Part shown: positions 27,601 to 40,100 of the stretch, piece after piece
Position numbering within the stretch: position 1 is the first letter of the stretch
How the letters are laid out: the number at the start of each line of letters is the position of its first letter
Assembly: GCF_019399895.1 (NCBI RefSeq)
Contig: NC_091880.1
Span: 4,402,001-4,466,000 of the forward strand
Direction of reading: 5' to 3'
Length of the DNA: 64,000 nt
DNA from: Cardiocondyla obscurior
Lineage: Eukaryota > Arthropoda > Insecta > Hymenoptera > Formicidae
Position numbers and translations under genes: made by a program
Notes under the pieces: generated by a model
Told to the model about the DNA's origin: nothing
What the model saw: only the letters and a program-made list of their open reading frames with translations
Databases searched by the model: none

Positions 27601-30600
27601 TCTACGATACTTTAACCGACAAAAAAAAATTCAAGAGCTCATAATTCTTTTCTTCTAAGTTTAAGGGTGATCCAAGATTCTGTTACTTAATATCGAAAGT
27701 TGAAAAGTTTCAACTACTGACTGAGAAACAAACGTGAGAGCCTGCATAGTTTTATAACGAGTAATATTTTTACTTTCCAGCAGAAGTATACTTTCCTTCA
27801 GGATAAATAACAAGACGTAATAAGTACTGCGATAAGCAATGTGTGTTCATAACGTAATAATACTCGAATCTGACCAAGGCGTTCCCGAAGACAAATCGTT
27901 CCCGACGTAGAAACGGTCACGGAAATCTTGGCGATATCAGTCACATTTCCTCTGCGAAGGAATAGGTAATCCGAATCTCTTTAGGAATCCCATGCAGTCA
28001 AGTAGACGATATATTCACGTTCTTGCAAACATTACGAAAGTCTCTCATGCCAGGGAACAACTAAATCTCACGGTAGTGCGATGCACTTTTCCTTTATTTT
28101 ATTTTTGTTCCCTTTTTTTTCTCTTTCTCGTTTTTATCGTCGAATTGTCCCGAGAAATTTGTCTACGTTAAATACGGCACGGAAAATCGTCGCGTTTAAA
28201 CATGAACCTGATAAATTACCGCGTTACCCGTAGAATGTTGTTTTCTCGTAATTAAAACTCAACATATGAAACAACGATATCACTGTACTTTAAAATCACG
28301 GTTTACCAGAAAAATCTTTTAAATTATTTTCAGATAATTCGATATAATATTTTTTTTTTTATTATTTTGTGCATCGATATTTATATACATTTATACATTT
28401 CATTGCGTTTACGCGTTTAATAATAATTCAAGTGAACGATAACGTCTAGAATATTATAATTTTATAAAAATATTTTTGCTTGACTGAAGAAGAAGTGGAC
28501 TGTAATATCGAAATAAATTTTTAATTAACAATAAAGACTGTCTATACAGATATTCTCGAGTTCGCGATGGCATGGAAAATCTCACTTGAAGTCAAAGTAA
28601 GGCACATTTACGAGGTACTAAATGGTCGACGGTAGGAGGAATTCTGATATACCGCGGAATCGGCCCTTCGTAATCCAAATCTCCTTAGAGAAACGAAATG
28701 GAACTTTCCATAAAATATATTTCCTTTCCTAAGAACATTCACCGTCGAATCTAATATAACTTACTGCCACCAAGTTTATACTATAATGCACGCCAAATTA
28801 TCACACTAATCGGTAACTGTAGGAGCCGTAAGACATTACGCGCTGATATTAATTCACGAATTTTCTTTAAAAAAATTCAATAAAAATCTATAACATAAAT
28901 TAATTGTTAAAAAAAAAAAAAAAAAAATTATTTACCCCTGTTAATTGTTCGTTTCTAAATCATATTTTTATATTTAAAACAAAAAGAAATGTCTACAACT
29001 GATTTATATGTATAAACTAGCGATATCTTGATCTTTGCAGAATATAATTTAAGATTTACTTCGCAGTTTCCTCCCTCTCTCTCTTTGTCTCTCTCTCTCT
29101 GCGAAATTTGAGGAGTAAAATAACATCGCGATTCTCGAGATTTGCCGAAGACCGCAAAATTGACTTATCTCAACGGCAACATGCGGTTAATTCTGTAGAT
29201 GATTCGGTAACGATGTTATTTGAGCTTGAGATGATTTTATCCTCGCCACAGCACGTCTCTGGCAGGAACGGCATTACCAGATCGCGGAGACGACGCTGTA
29301 ACATTCCCACATCGCTTCGATCGGAGATACTAAACTACGCGGGCGGGAAACGTTAGATATCAGATGCGGCTTGTTGGCAGCGAAACGATGCGCGCGAAGC
29401 CGAAGCGTTCTGAAAGGTATTTCGGCAGGAACGGATGGCTATGCGGCCTGCCAACGTCCATTGAATTTCAAGCGTCCGTTTATTGAGCGAGAGAGAGAGA
29501 AAGAGTGAGAAAGAGAAGGGAAAGAAGGGAATGGAAGAGCAGAGGTCACGTCCGCGCAAGTGCCCTCCGCAACCGAGCGAAGAATCGACCCGCTGCTAAC
29601 TTCGATTTATTTCTTTCCTCTGCTGGAACCCATCTATCTTTTATTGCGCTTTTAATTCGATCTTTCACTATACTATAAACGAATTAAAAAAAAAGAAAAA
29701 GAAAAATACGGCTACTATGCATCAAGAAATAATGATTTCACGATGCCAGTTACTTACACATTGTTCGGAACGAGTCGATAACTTCATAACATGAGCCGCC
29801 GTTAAAGCGCGATTTCATTCGAAGAGATCGCGAAGACAGGATGTAAAGATTGAGCGTTAAAATAAACGGTTGTTCCGCGGTTAACTTTCGTAACTATCCC
29901 TTTATTCAGCATTAGAACTCATAAAACTTCCGTGCCCGCCAAGTTCCGCTTCCATCTCTGATAGCTTCCCATGTAGCGTTGCGGCGAGCGGAACTTTAAA
30001 GAGTGCTTTTAACTAACTCCGAAAAATCGAGTTACGGTACAAAAACTCGGTGCCACTCTACGTGTTTCCAAAGTTTCGGCAAAATCATCGGTTTTGCTGA
30101 CGCTTTTCTCCACGCGCGATTCCTTTCGGGAAGATTTTTCTACGCTCGCTGAAAACTTGGCGAGTAAAATAGAGTGTTTTAGGATTACGTCGTGTGTATA
30201 CCCTCGAGAAAGTCGTCACGAAACGGGCGAATTACACCGCATTCTTGACACTAAGCTTGAAAAACTTGCGGCGTATCCTAAAGCAAATTAAAACCTAGCC
30301 CTGGATTTAAAGTTTCTTTAGTAAATGCCCACGCGGGGAATGTACTTCATGTAGAAAATATGAAACCTCGTTATGAGATTGTACTTAAACTTTTCATATA
30401 AGGCTACCTCAAATAGTTGCGCGACGAGATATTTAAAGTAATATTATTTTGCGAACTGACCTGAAAAACAATTATTCTACTTTCTATTTATTTCTTTTAC
30501 ATTTTATTTAAAGAGAGCGAAATATAGTAAAAAATTATAGACTATAAACAGCGTGATCTTTAGGCAAACGTTTTTAGAGTTCACTTTTTAATAAAATATT

Positions 30601-30788
30601 TAAGTATATAAAAAAGGAAATAATAAATACGAATAAAGAAAAAAGTAGAATAAGTTATTTTGGAAAGGAACAAAATTATTATATATTATACTTATATGAC
30701 ACTAGAAAGAATCATATACGCTTCGCGTGCGCTATTTTTTCGAACGCTCCTAATTACAAACTACGAAAAAAGAAACCATGCGACTCAC
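24663..30788. other. Probable intron or intergenic DNA
   Basis: No credible exon found. T20-like runs lie near 24967 and A19 at 28909-28927. A CT-rich tract at 29070-29100 follows a good-looking acceptor (TATCTTGATCTTTGCAG near 29040), but no open coding frame follows it. A GA tract lies at 29488-29530. A CCACTTG/CAAGTGG fold-back with an 8-nt loop lies near 27399-27420. If the 24.5-kb gene continues to the right, this may be its first intron. Confidence 0.4.
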
Positions 30789-30832
30789 CAATCTGCATGA
30801 GCTTCAGCGGAGTTGAAGAATTCTGCCGGTGA
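30789..30832 (-). CDS. L1 exon A2: 44-nt exon carrying a start codon
   Basis: The exon is bounded by TGTTACAG (acceptor) and GTGAGTCG (donor) on the minus strand. Both sites are shared with the paralogous exon C2 at 57516-57553. It ends ATG CAG ATT G (from 30798), the same position and phase as in C2, where the reading continues into a coding exon. An upstream small frame that begins in exon A1 stops here at TGA (30806-30804), six bases before the ATG. Compared with C2 it has a 6-bp insertion. No matching downstream coding exon is visible to the left, so L1 may be a truncated duplicate or the exon may be remote. Confidence 0.5.
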
Positions 30833-30945
30833 CTGTAACATAAAATGGAAAAGATTAATGTAGACATGCCTGTATATTAGTTAATAAAATTAATAAAAAA
30901 AAAGGAAAAGTTTTTTTTTATTTCATTTAAAGAATTGATATTTAC

Positions 30946-31246
30946 CTATAAGTTGCTCCGCCGATGCAGGATGCCTCCTAGGCCTGCTCATCCTCTCAGA
31001 TGGGACGTGTCGAGTCATCCTTCCGCGCTAGACACTCGCGAACGCGCCCGATAAATTACCGTCACCAAAATTAATATTTTAATTTAACACTTTCGCACGA
31101 TAGTCCAAGACACTCCCGGTAAAAGATTTTTATGTAAAAGAACGACGCCCGTTTACTTTGCGGAATTCCCGAACGACCGACGAACCGACTAGGGTTCGTA
31201 TTTCTATAATTTCGGCGTGCGATACTTTGCTCCTTCGGATTTTTAT
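30946..31246 (-). other. L1 exon A1: leader exon with a conserved small open frame
   Basis: The donor ATAG/GTAAAT lies at 30945, and a plausible acceptor (GAATTTTGCTTAG) puts the 5' end near 31246. Sequence from the donor back to about 31220 aligns with exon C1 of L2, including ACGACCGACGAACCG and a nearly identical last 75 bp. An ATG at 31018 opens a small frame (MTRHVPSER...) that crosses the splice into exon A2 and stops after 33 codons, the same length as in L2. Most differences between the two copies change the amino acid, so protein-level constraint is doubtful. The 5' boundary sits inside a hairpin and is uncertain. Confidence 0.5.
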
Positions 31247-31292
31247 CTAAGCAAAATTCTTGTTTCGCTCAGATAAAAATCCAAAGAAGTGC
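31229..31292. repeat. Hairpin 1 in L1
   Basis: GGATTTTTATCT (31237-31248) and AGATAAAAATCC (31271-31282) are perfect inverted repeats. Pairing continues imperfectly outward (CTTC/AAAG) and inward (AAGC/GCTC) to arms of about 20 bp around a 14-nt loop. It covers the 5' end of exon A1. Nothing similar is present at the matching place in L2. Confidence 0.7.
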
Positions 31293-31304
31293 TGAGCTGT
31301 AATA

Positions 31305-31350
31305 ATATCAACGTAAATTCCATACAAATGTATGCAATTTACATTGATAT
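31305..31350. repeat. Hairpin 2 in L1
   Basis: Arms of 21 bp (31305-31325 and 31330-31350) are complementary at 19 positions around a 4-nt AAAT loop. It lies 13 bases from hairpin 1, in the interval between exons B2 and A1 on the minus strand. Such a compact structure fits a miniature element, a small-RNA precursor or a recent fold-back duplication. Confidence 0.75.
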
Positions 31351-31559
31351 CTGAAATTGAAATTATGACAATTTATAATTAATTTAACAATTTTTTACTT
31401 TCCCTATATCATTTTAAAAGTTTTATTATTTTAGATTACCGGCGCGGTGTATTATTTTATTTATTACTAATATAAGGGTGCCGCGGACAATATAAAAATG
31501 TTTCCCACCCGAAATGCTAAGTTCTATATAAGTTTTAAAAAATTAAACATGCGACTCAC

Positions 31560-31597
31560 AGCTAGATATGTTGACGGCGGAGTACTAGTAAAATGAC
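31560..31597 (-). other. L1 exon B2: degenerate paralogue of the 38-nt exon
   Basis: The minus-strand sites TTTGTTACAG (acceptor) and GTGAGTCGCATG (donor) match exons A2 and C2, and the 38-nt length equals C2. The exon body has diverged, however, and lacks the ATG. The module has kept its splice sites better than its content. Confidence 0.5.
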
Positions 31598-31691
31598 CTG
31601 TAACAAATAAGTGAAAAAAATTAAATTGTAGAAATCTCAATTTTTAAAATTTAGTTTAAACAGCAAAGATAAAAAAAAAATTAATTCTTAC

Positions 31692-31808
31692 CAGTGGGTG
31701 GCTCCGCCGATGCCCGATGCCTATCCTAGGTCCTCCTCCTCCTCTCAGTACAGGCCAACGAGGATGTCAGGCTGGTGCTTCGACGAAAGTCTTTCTCTGG
31801 ATTTTTTT
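31692..31808 (-). other. L1 exon B1: leader exon paralogous to A1 and C1
   Basis: Bounded on minus by a strong acceptor (ACTTTTTTTGTTTCAG) and the donor ACTG/GTAAGA. Its 3' part (GAGAGGAGGAGGAGGACC, GCATCGGCGGAGCC) aligns with A1 and C1. The MTRHVPSER start is absent and the frame has stops, so it is non-coding or decayed. With B2 it forms a tandem second copy of the two-exon module, upstream of A1-A2. Confidence 0.5.
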
Positions 31809-32030
31809 CTGAAACAAAAAAAGTTATATTTGGTTAGTAAAATTCACGAAAATTAAACGTACAAGTAATTACAATTATTATGTGCAAAGTATCCGCTTTA
31901 CAGACACCCTACGCGTACACGAAGCTAATATCTTGACTTACACTAAAAAGTATTATTCGACGCATATATTATACAAGTTGACTACACATGGTAGCCGACC
32001 GGCCGGTACATATCTACGTTTTACGTGTAC

Positions 32031-32044
32031 GTCGCACGTGCGAC
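32031..32044. promoter_or_regulatory. 14-bp perfect palindrome GTCGCACGTGCGAC
   Basis: A perfect palindrome centred on the E-box CACGTG, in the upstream half of L1. CACGTG is a known bHLH target, and a further CACGTG lies near 32380. It is close to neither a TATA box nor a mapped start, so a regulatory role is inferred. Confidence 0.3.
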
Positions 32045-32387
32045 CGACCTCTACTCTCGGTCATTACGCAGTCATAAAAATACGTTCACGAAAAGATTTT
32101 TCAGCCCTCGCATTCCTACACTATGAATGAATACCTCCCGAATCTATCGCTGACCCGCCGATTAAAACCCTGATTCCTCAAGCCCGATTATGCTCGCCGA
32201 TGCCTTCCGTTAACGGCAAAGAGACGTGAAATTAATGTACGAGTACACGAGGTTTTAACTCACTTTACATCAAAAAGACGTAGTCGCTGGTACGCACAAT
32301 TAATCTGGGAAGGTAGTTTGCGCCATATTATGTGCCTCTGGCCCGTCGATTATGCGTAGAACTTTAATACGTACGGAGCACGTGTTG

Positions 32388-32520
32388 CGTACGTACGTCT
32401 TGCTCGACCGCTGGAGGACAGAGTGCGAGTGGGAGTAGTGGGGGGAACGTAGCTCGCGCGCGGCACGTACGCCGCTCACCCTTACCTCTTCCCCCGCCGC
32501 CTACCTCACCGTTCCGTTCG
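32388..32520 (-). promoter_or_regulatory. L1 upstream GC-rich segment, likely promoter or first exon
   Basis: It aligns with 58098-58255 of L2: CGACCGCTGGAG, GTGGGAGTAGTGGGGG, GCGCGGCACGTA and then C-rich sequence, in the same order. A donor-like GT is at the same aligned place in both (GTACGT here, GTAATA in L2). The conserved order relative to the downstream exons suggests a shared promoter or first exon transcribed on minus. Confidence 0.45.
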
Positions 32521-34685
32521 ATACCGAATCTACTTTTTTAAATAGGAATCAGCGACTGCTCTTTTTATATTTTTATACAACACTTTATAACAGTGTTTCT
32601 AACACATTAACATGCTCTATCTTTTAATTATGAAGTTTCATATACCCGCATGCAATTTTATAATTTCTATCGCAGATTAATATTTTTCTTTTTAATCATT
32701 AAACGTGATTATATCATGCAACGAGCTGTATAAACTTTTTATAATATATTATACACATATACGATAAACATATAATTTAATTCGACGCTATTTCGAAAAC
32801 TTTTCGGCTTGTTCTGGCACATCAGGATGCACGTACAGTATTCAATTTCCAACGGGGGAGAGAAAAAAAAAATTATTTTTAGATAGATATGCGGTAAAGC
32901 TTCTCAACACGACAAATCCCTGAAATGCGCGCGGTATTGATTACGGTGGCTTTACCAACGTTGATTCGCCCGTTGAATTTTTGATATTTGACGATATTAC
33001 TTATTTTACAAAATCTCTCGCCGTTATGTGGTGATGGGACGTACGCGATACATCTATACAGCGACGACAGTAATATTTAATGCATATTCCAACCGACCGA
33101 GATATCGTTGACCCGCATCCCTAGGCGCATTTCGCGATACATAACGTAGCACGAACGTCGTGGAAACTGCAAATCTGCTAATGCGCTCGTACGCCTTTTT
33201 GCCTCCGCAAAGTGATTTTCTGTATAAGATTTTCTTTTATACAATATTATTTTAATAGTAGAAAACAATAAAGAAACATTCTTCTTATTATATCGCCAGA
33301 GTAATATTACATCTACATATTAAAACTTGTTGCATCTCGCCTATCACCGATTATCGACAAACGGAAGGCTCTTAAAAGAATCTTATCGCTCGGGATTTCT
33401 ATTAAATTCTTTTACTTAATCTCTTTGGATGTTTATTTGGTCGCCTGCTCAAAATCAAAATTGCAGCTGAAACTCCTCTTTTCGAGAGTCTCTGCTTGGG
33501 TAAATCTAAACTCGAAGGCGAAACTCTGCGCCTTTTATCGGCGTAAGTGGCAATCAAAGGAAGTTTTACAGTGTCGACAACGGAGAAGTGAAAACGTTGC
33601 GTCTTAAATATCGATAATAGTCGCACTCAAAGCGAAGTGGGAAGATATACGTAGAAAGGGATTAAAAGAGTTTCGCGCTGAGAAAATCATTCTTAACTTA
33701 ACTGTCGAGCTCTCACTTGAACAATTATATTACACCTCGTATTTAATATGAACGTCTTTCAAATATAATTTTATAACGTGTTTTAATGTTCGCAAATTAG
33801 AAATTATTATTCCGCAAGCACTTAAAAAGTACGTGAAAATTAATTTACATAAAAGTAATGGAACCGATTATCATACAAATATTCTGCCCGTAATTAAAAG
33901 GACGTTTCTTTCCTCAATATTCTCTGTACAATATACAAATACGTGTCTATAGTCGCGCGTAATTACTCATCATGGGTCTATAGCTCATCGCACGACGTTC
34001 AAATGAGCGCACAACCAATGCAATTACGCCAAAGCGTAGCCACATAGTGAAGTATCGAAGCAGAGAGGACGAACCGTAGAAGGGAGACGAGCGAGAGATG
34101 GAGATCCGTACAAATGCGCTATTCGCAAATTTGGTTCTGCTCGTACGACCAGGACTATACTAGAATCTGGTTGTAAATTCAAACATGCACGTCTATATTG
34201 ATCACGTGAAGTATACCTCTTTGATCGTGTTTGGAAATAACGATCTTTATACGACTGTGCGAATCTTCGGCGCGATAATTAAGTCGTTTCCGCAACGCTT
34301 AAATTTAACGGAGTTCGCGAGAAAAATTTTTCGCATTGAGTTTAGAGATCGCGGGGAAGCAATCAGGAAAATGCATTAGTAATCTAACGGTTCGCTTTAA
34401 TTGGGCGCGTATATCGCAACGCCATACCACTTATTCAAATAGTGCACCGCCGCGCGAATAGCGAACATGTTGACACTGGTTAGTACGATGCGCCCGCAAA
34501 CCAAGAGACCAACTGTTCTATTCACTACCAGAATTACTACCCATCTACGAATTTCCACAAGCGGACAAGATCCGATTCATCCGATCTGCTACCGGGCTAT
34601 CGACGTATCGAGGCAGTAAATGGTCCTTGAGCCGTGCTTGCTAATGCACATGCACGCGATAATGTATAATAATACCGTTTCTGTC

Positions 34686-34740
34686 CCTGTCTCTCTCTCT
34701 TTCTCTCTTTCTCTTTTTTTCTCTCACACACACACACACT
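34686..34740. repeat. CT/CA microsatellite
   Basis: A TCTCTCTC tract with interrupting T-runs passes into CACACACACACAC at its right end. It is simple low-complexity DNA. Confidence 0.85.
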
Positions 34741-34929
34741 CTTATCGGAGAAAATGCGCTTTGCAACAATAATAACAAGAATTACCTGTTTTATTAATCG
34801 AAGTAATTTTATGACAGCGTACTCGCTAAGACTACAAAAAATGTAACACTAAGATTGATAAACGTTCGCAAGAGCAAAATTGTTACGATTTAATTAAAAA
34901 ACTTAAGCACGCGTTTTTGTATTCTCATA

Positions 34930-34935
<6 letters not shown>

Positions 34936-34963
<28 letters not shown>
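34936..34963. repeat. A28 homopolymer
   Basis: Uninterrupted run of adenines preceded by TTTGT and followed by G. No element body with target-site duplication was recognised upstream, so it is not assigned to a retroposon. Confidence 0.9.
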
Positions 34964-36811
34964 GAAAACGCATATTTTAATAAATAATTTCTTAGTCTAA
35001 CTTAAAATTATTTTTTTAATATGTATATTTTTTGTAATAGTAAATTTCCTAAAATATCTTAAAGTACTCTAATAAAAGATATTACGGCTGCAATAACTTA
35101 TAATACTTTAAATGACAGTTTTAAAATAGAAAGTTATTTCACAAATAATAGGGTTAAGATTTCATGAGGTCAGTCACATTAAAATATCCAACGTAGCTAA
35201 AATTGTTCGAAGAAATATGTTATTAATATAGTAATTTTAGAACAACCTATATATGTATACGTATAGTTTTTCGTAATATGTTGAATATGATTAATTATTA
35301 TTAAAAAGTAGAAATTGTAGACTGATATAAATCCTCATTTTCTTTTTAATAATAAATAATTATCATAATTACGTATTTCTTCAATCCCTTCTAAAAACGA
35401 TTATTATTTGTAATATTAAATTAATAATCAGTTCTTAAACAAAAATTGTGAAATAATACGATTAAATAGAATAACGGAGTGGCGTAAATTAAGTGAATAA
35501 TAATATTATATTATTTTATCATATTCTTTCTTACCTTCTCATATCTTTTTTTCAAGAGTATATTTTATTCAAAATATTGTAAAATACATTTTTATAAAAA
35601 GAAAGATTAATTCCTTTAAATAGATAGAAAAAAAACTTTCCGTTTACGTTAAAGTCTAATTAAAAATTCTTCTTAATTATAGGGAGAAAGAATTAAAAAA
35701 AAAAAATAATAAAAATAAAAGAAAAACGTAAAATTTGATACACGGAAAAATTTTGCAATGATTTTTAGCACATATGCATTTTAATAGAAACTTTTAACTG
35801 GCTACGATACCCTCGGGTGCAATTACTCCCGTTGTAACTTTGCAGATCGCCACGCACGTTCTACACGCGGACCGAGATTCGATTAATTAAACAAGCGCTA
35901 CGATTAACCCATTTCTGAAGCTGCTCGAAGCGCCAGCAAATCAGGCAAATATAAGAGAATGAGCTTGTGTATACATGGCTGCCTCATGTGCAGCGATGTT
36001 TTATTGTTACGAGTGGATCATCGATTAAATTAATTATTACTTTGCGTATGGGAGCCGACCGTAGCACGCGCATAACGTGTTTTAAAGATGTAGTTATTAT
36101 TTACAGACGTACATAACGTATTGGAAAAGTACATGAGCACGAGCATTAAGCGAGAGAGATTACAATGGATTATCATCGTAAGCTTGTTTGCAGCAATTTG
36201 TTTTGTAAAATGCCGAAATATAATCTCCTCTCTATTCTAACATAGACATTTTTTTGTTAAGCCAACGAATGCACAGTCGACCGTGATTTAGTTTTTGTTT
36301 CGCGTTATGTAATAATTAAGCATTTAATAAAAAAAAAAAAAAAAAGTATAGTACAATGTAGACCTTCCTTAACAGTCAAGTCTGAAAACTTCAATGAAGT
36401 TTCAAATACGGTAATATGTTTTAGATCAGTTATTTGCAATTCATTAAAGTTACCTCTCTCTCTCTCAACTTGCTACAGTTTATTCTCAAAATTACTCTCA
36501 AACTGATTAATACACGATCGTAACCGAACTGAGATAACCACGTTCGCGCTAATTCCGCGGTTTAACAGTATCGCAAAGTTCCCGGACGTGCGACGGTCGC
36601 AATACCGATGTGGGATTAGAGAACGATGAAGTGAAATCGCGGACATTTAATACGAAGCCACCTTCAACCGCCACGGGGTCTCAGGGGTAATCGCGGGACG
36701 AAGTAGCCTCTCAGATTGTCCAATCACGCATCGAAGAGCGAAAACATAACGCGTACAGTAGACTACGATAGACAATAACATTCTCTGCGGACCAAACTAT
36801 AACGCTAACGC

Positions 36812-36875
36812 CTCGTCATCGTCGTCGCCGTCGCCGTCGCCGTCGTGGGCATCGTCCTTGTAGTTGTCATAGTTG
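36812..36875. repeat. GTC/GCC trinucleotide tract
   Basis: CATCGTCGTCGCCGTCGCC-type repeats. On minus the frame reads as Asp/Gly codons followed by a stop near 36800, and a GTAAGC word interrupts it upstream. I regard it as a microsatellite rather than an exon. Confidence 0.7.
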
Positions 36876-37099
36876 TCGTCGCTTACCGTCGGCGTTCTAT
36901 AGCAGGGTGGACCAAATCAAGTTATATCGCCACGCCGAGCGCCCATTATAATAATTGCATGCGCGGGACCCGGATCCATTACGGTGGTCCACCGACGTTC
37001 CCGTGAACCAGAAGTCGAAGCTGTCCCACTGGGAAGGGAAGCGCTCGGAATTTCGAGAAGAGAATTTCCCGCGTGACTGCAATTTTGTGACTGCGTTCG

Positions 37100-37126
37100 G
37101 ACGACGACGACGACGACGACGACGAC
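37100..37126. repeat. (GAC)9 microsatellite
   Basis: Nine GAC units. It produces a polyvaline pseudo-frame on minus and a polyarginine one on plus, neither of which is credible. Confidence 0.9.
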
Positions 37127-40100
37127 ATGCTCAACATAGTAGAAACGGACACGCACACATATATGTATAAAAAGCAAGACTAGTTACAAGAATCGATGCA
37201 CGAAACGGAATAAAGCATTCTTCGGTACGTTCATGGTCGTATCAAAAGGGGAATTGAAGAGTTAACCTGATCTTGTGTAAAATTTGAGTGATTTCGCAAC
37301 GTGCATTGTTACCGTGACAGACAAATGGCAAATACTTGAAAAGCTGTTTCAGCAAGCCGCTACCTTCCTTCTCTGTCGGGCTTTTTGATAATATTGCGTG
37401 CTGTTAGCAACATCAGCGAGAACTTCAAGCGTAAATTTTCGAGATTTGAATACAGAGAAGGGAACAGTAAAGTGAATAAGAAATTTCTACCTTATCTTCA
37501 TTAACGTCTAATTGGTATTAAGTCAAAAGTGACACTAAGCACGTGTCTAAGCGCATCATTATTGCAACGATATTAAATTGTCACAAAATAAATAGGCAAA
37601 TTAATGAAAGGTCTCGGAAACAACTCGGAACTAATTAAATACCTCGTTGTTTGTTAAATTATTATTTTAAATTTTCAAGTATTTGTGTAGCAGTAGCAGT
37701 AACGATATTTTGAATTTATTTCTCGTTGCTATGCATCATATCAAAGAACTCTATTTTCAAACTTAAAATTAATTATTCATAGTTTGCAGGACGATGCACT
37801 TTATACATATTTTTATGTATTCTGATACATATTAAACACTATTACTCAACATATTAATCTTTTATGGACAAGTAACACGGAAATATTAGTCCACAGGCGC
37901 AAAATCATAAAACAATGTATAATGTATTAATGTTAAAACCTTTCATTAAAACTGTTTTATGTTAAAAAGTTACAAAAGCCGTAAAACATTTGCAATTATG
38001 AAATTCATACATCTCTTTATTAAAATATGAGTTAAGAAAACAATAAAAAAAAACTAGATACGAGTGACATGTGTAAAGTAAAATAAAAAAAAATATTTTA
38101 TCTACATCTAAGTGCTATTGAAATAAAAAATCAATTTCGTAAATTTTCTGTCGATTGCAAACTATTTTATAAAGTATTTCTTTACTGATTGAATGATTCG
38201 CTCGATAAACAGCACCGGTATTCGATCGAGTTCAACTAATTCAAGAGGTTTCGGTACCACTGACGTATACGAAACTAGCGAGGAAGTTAGCGCAAAGACG
38301 TTTCGTATAACTACCAGCGACATCAACCTGTCAGCATGCTCTCATTACGCCCCGTAATCACGGTTAACTTTAAAATAGTAGTTTAAATCGATCGTCACAA
38401 TTTATCTGATGAGTTTGTTAATGTCTTGTTCATTACTAAGGGAAAATGTCCGTGTCGATAAGATTATTTCGTCCTACAAAAGACTAACTGTATATCAAGA
38501 CATTTTCGAACAAATCCCTCTTCGCGTAAAAGCATTAAACTTGGAAAATTGACGAGATAAGTCCAAAGTTCCTTTTTAACAATACGATTGCGATTTATTT
38601 TTTTATTTAATTTTTTTTTTTTTTTTTTTGTCATATTTCAGACGTACAGATTATTTTGATTAAAAAAAAATGGCAACAGACTATCTTTTCTGACTGAAAT
38701 GTTATGGTAATACGTCAAGTTATAATTGCGAAAACATCATCGTATAATATTCCTGTTTTAATGGAGTGAAGTATTATAACGTAAGAGTACATTATTTTGT
38801 TCTCCGTGTTCTCTGTTTTAACTTTAATGGAAAAAATATAACAAAAGAGATAGGTTCTCGTATCATACCAAAGCGAACTTTCCATATTAGTTTACCCCGC
38901 GTGTCCGAATGATCCAAATTTAATATGCAAGGCACATATAAATAAATCTTGGCGGCAGAAACAGCGCGATCTGATTTTTCAAAATGATACCTAATCGACG
39001 TTTATTATGCGCTCGTGATTAATTACGCGATTCTATATGCAGAGGCAGGTGGCTCCAGTTGTGAAGTGCCGCTCGGTAAATCCCCTTTGGGTTTTAGGGA
39101 TCCGAAACGAGGTTTGGAGAGATAATGATGAGAGCAGATATTTGCGACAAAGCTCGTCCCGTGTGATTGCATTTCACATATCAATCCGACATACTCGTTT
39201 TTAAATTGCGGCTTTTAATGGATGTGTTCTACTGACTCAAAGAGGCTCAGCGATTAATAACGGAAATCCTTCGAATATCACTTTGATATAGATATCATTA
39301 GAAAAATATTAGTAACCGATAATCTGTATATAACGAATGCTGTGTCTGTACACATATGTCTCTCCTAAACCGTATAATATTCTATCAACCAAAATCCACG
39401 AGATAAGTGCTCATTAAATATATTGCGCGATAAAAGCAGCGGATATTGATAACAACAATTTGCGTTTTCAAGCCTTCCTTCAAGTGTAGTTCCCTGGACC
39501 ATCGGTTCGACTCGTACCTCGATGTGTTCGCATAATTTATTCCGGTGACGTATGTGCGCGCGTTATGCCGCGACTTGAATTAACGGCACCCGTTCACCGC
39601 GAATAAATCGCTATAATTATCGGTGCGGCCGAAATGAATTGTATTTGCAGCACGCGGTACCTTGCTGTAAAGTTTCCACGTTGACCGAACTTGCCCGCTT
39701 TCCGACCGATTTACGCTGACTTCCGGCGCATTCGATTTTCTCTATCTTTCTCCTCGCTCGTATTCTATCCCGAGCGAAGATCCATCATGACTTTAACCCG
39801 GCAGTAATTATCGTCGGCTCGCAAAGCTGCAAATTTAGCTGGGATTGCCGGAATACTTCGGGATTATCGCTCTTACAGTGCTTCGAATGAGGATGATTAA
39901 GTCGCACAAATAATATATAACATTATACACATATGTATAGCACGTCTGAAAAACAGTATATGTACTACTGTAATTTATGCTAAGACGTTATATGACATAG
40001 TCCTCGTAATTTTAACTTAAAAAATTTTAATATTGAAACTTATCACTGTTTTAATAAGTAGGTCTAACTGCATTATTTGTCGCGCGCGTATGTTTACCTG

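Noticed and set aside
29040..29356. Strong acceptor (TCTTTGCAG) followed by an 82-codon plus frame
   Set aside because: The frame starts 68 bp after the acceptor behind stops and a CT microsatellite, and no donor matches.
36800..37177. Minus frames with polyvaline and Asp/Gly runs
   Set aside because: Both derive from GTC/GAC microsatellites.
39495..39525. GGTTCGACTC, a B-box-like word of a tRNA gene
   Set aside because: No A box, cloverleaf or acceptor stem can be formed around it.
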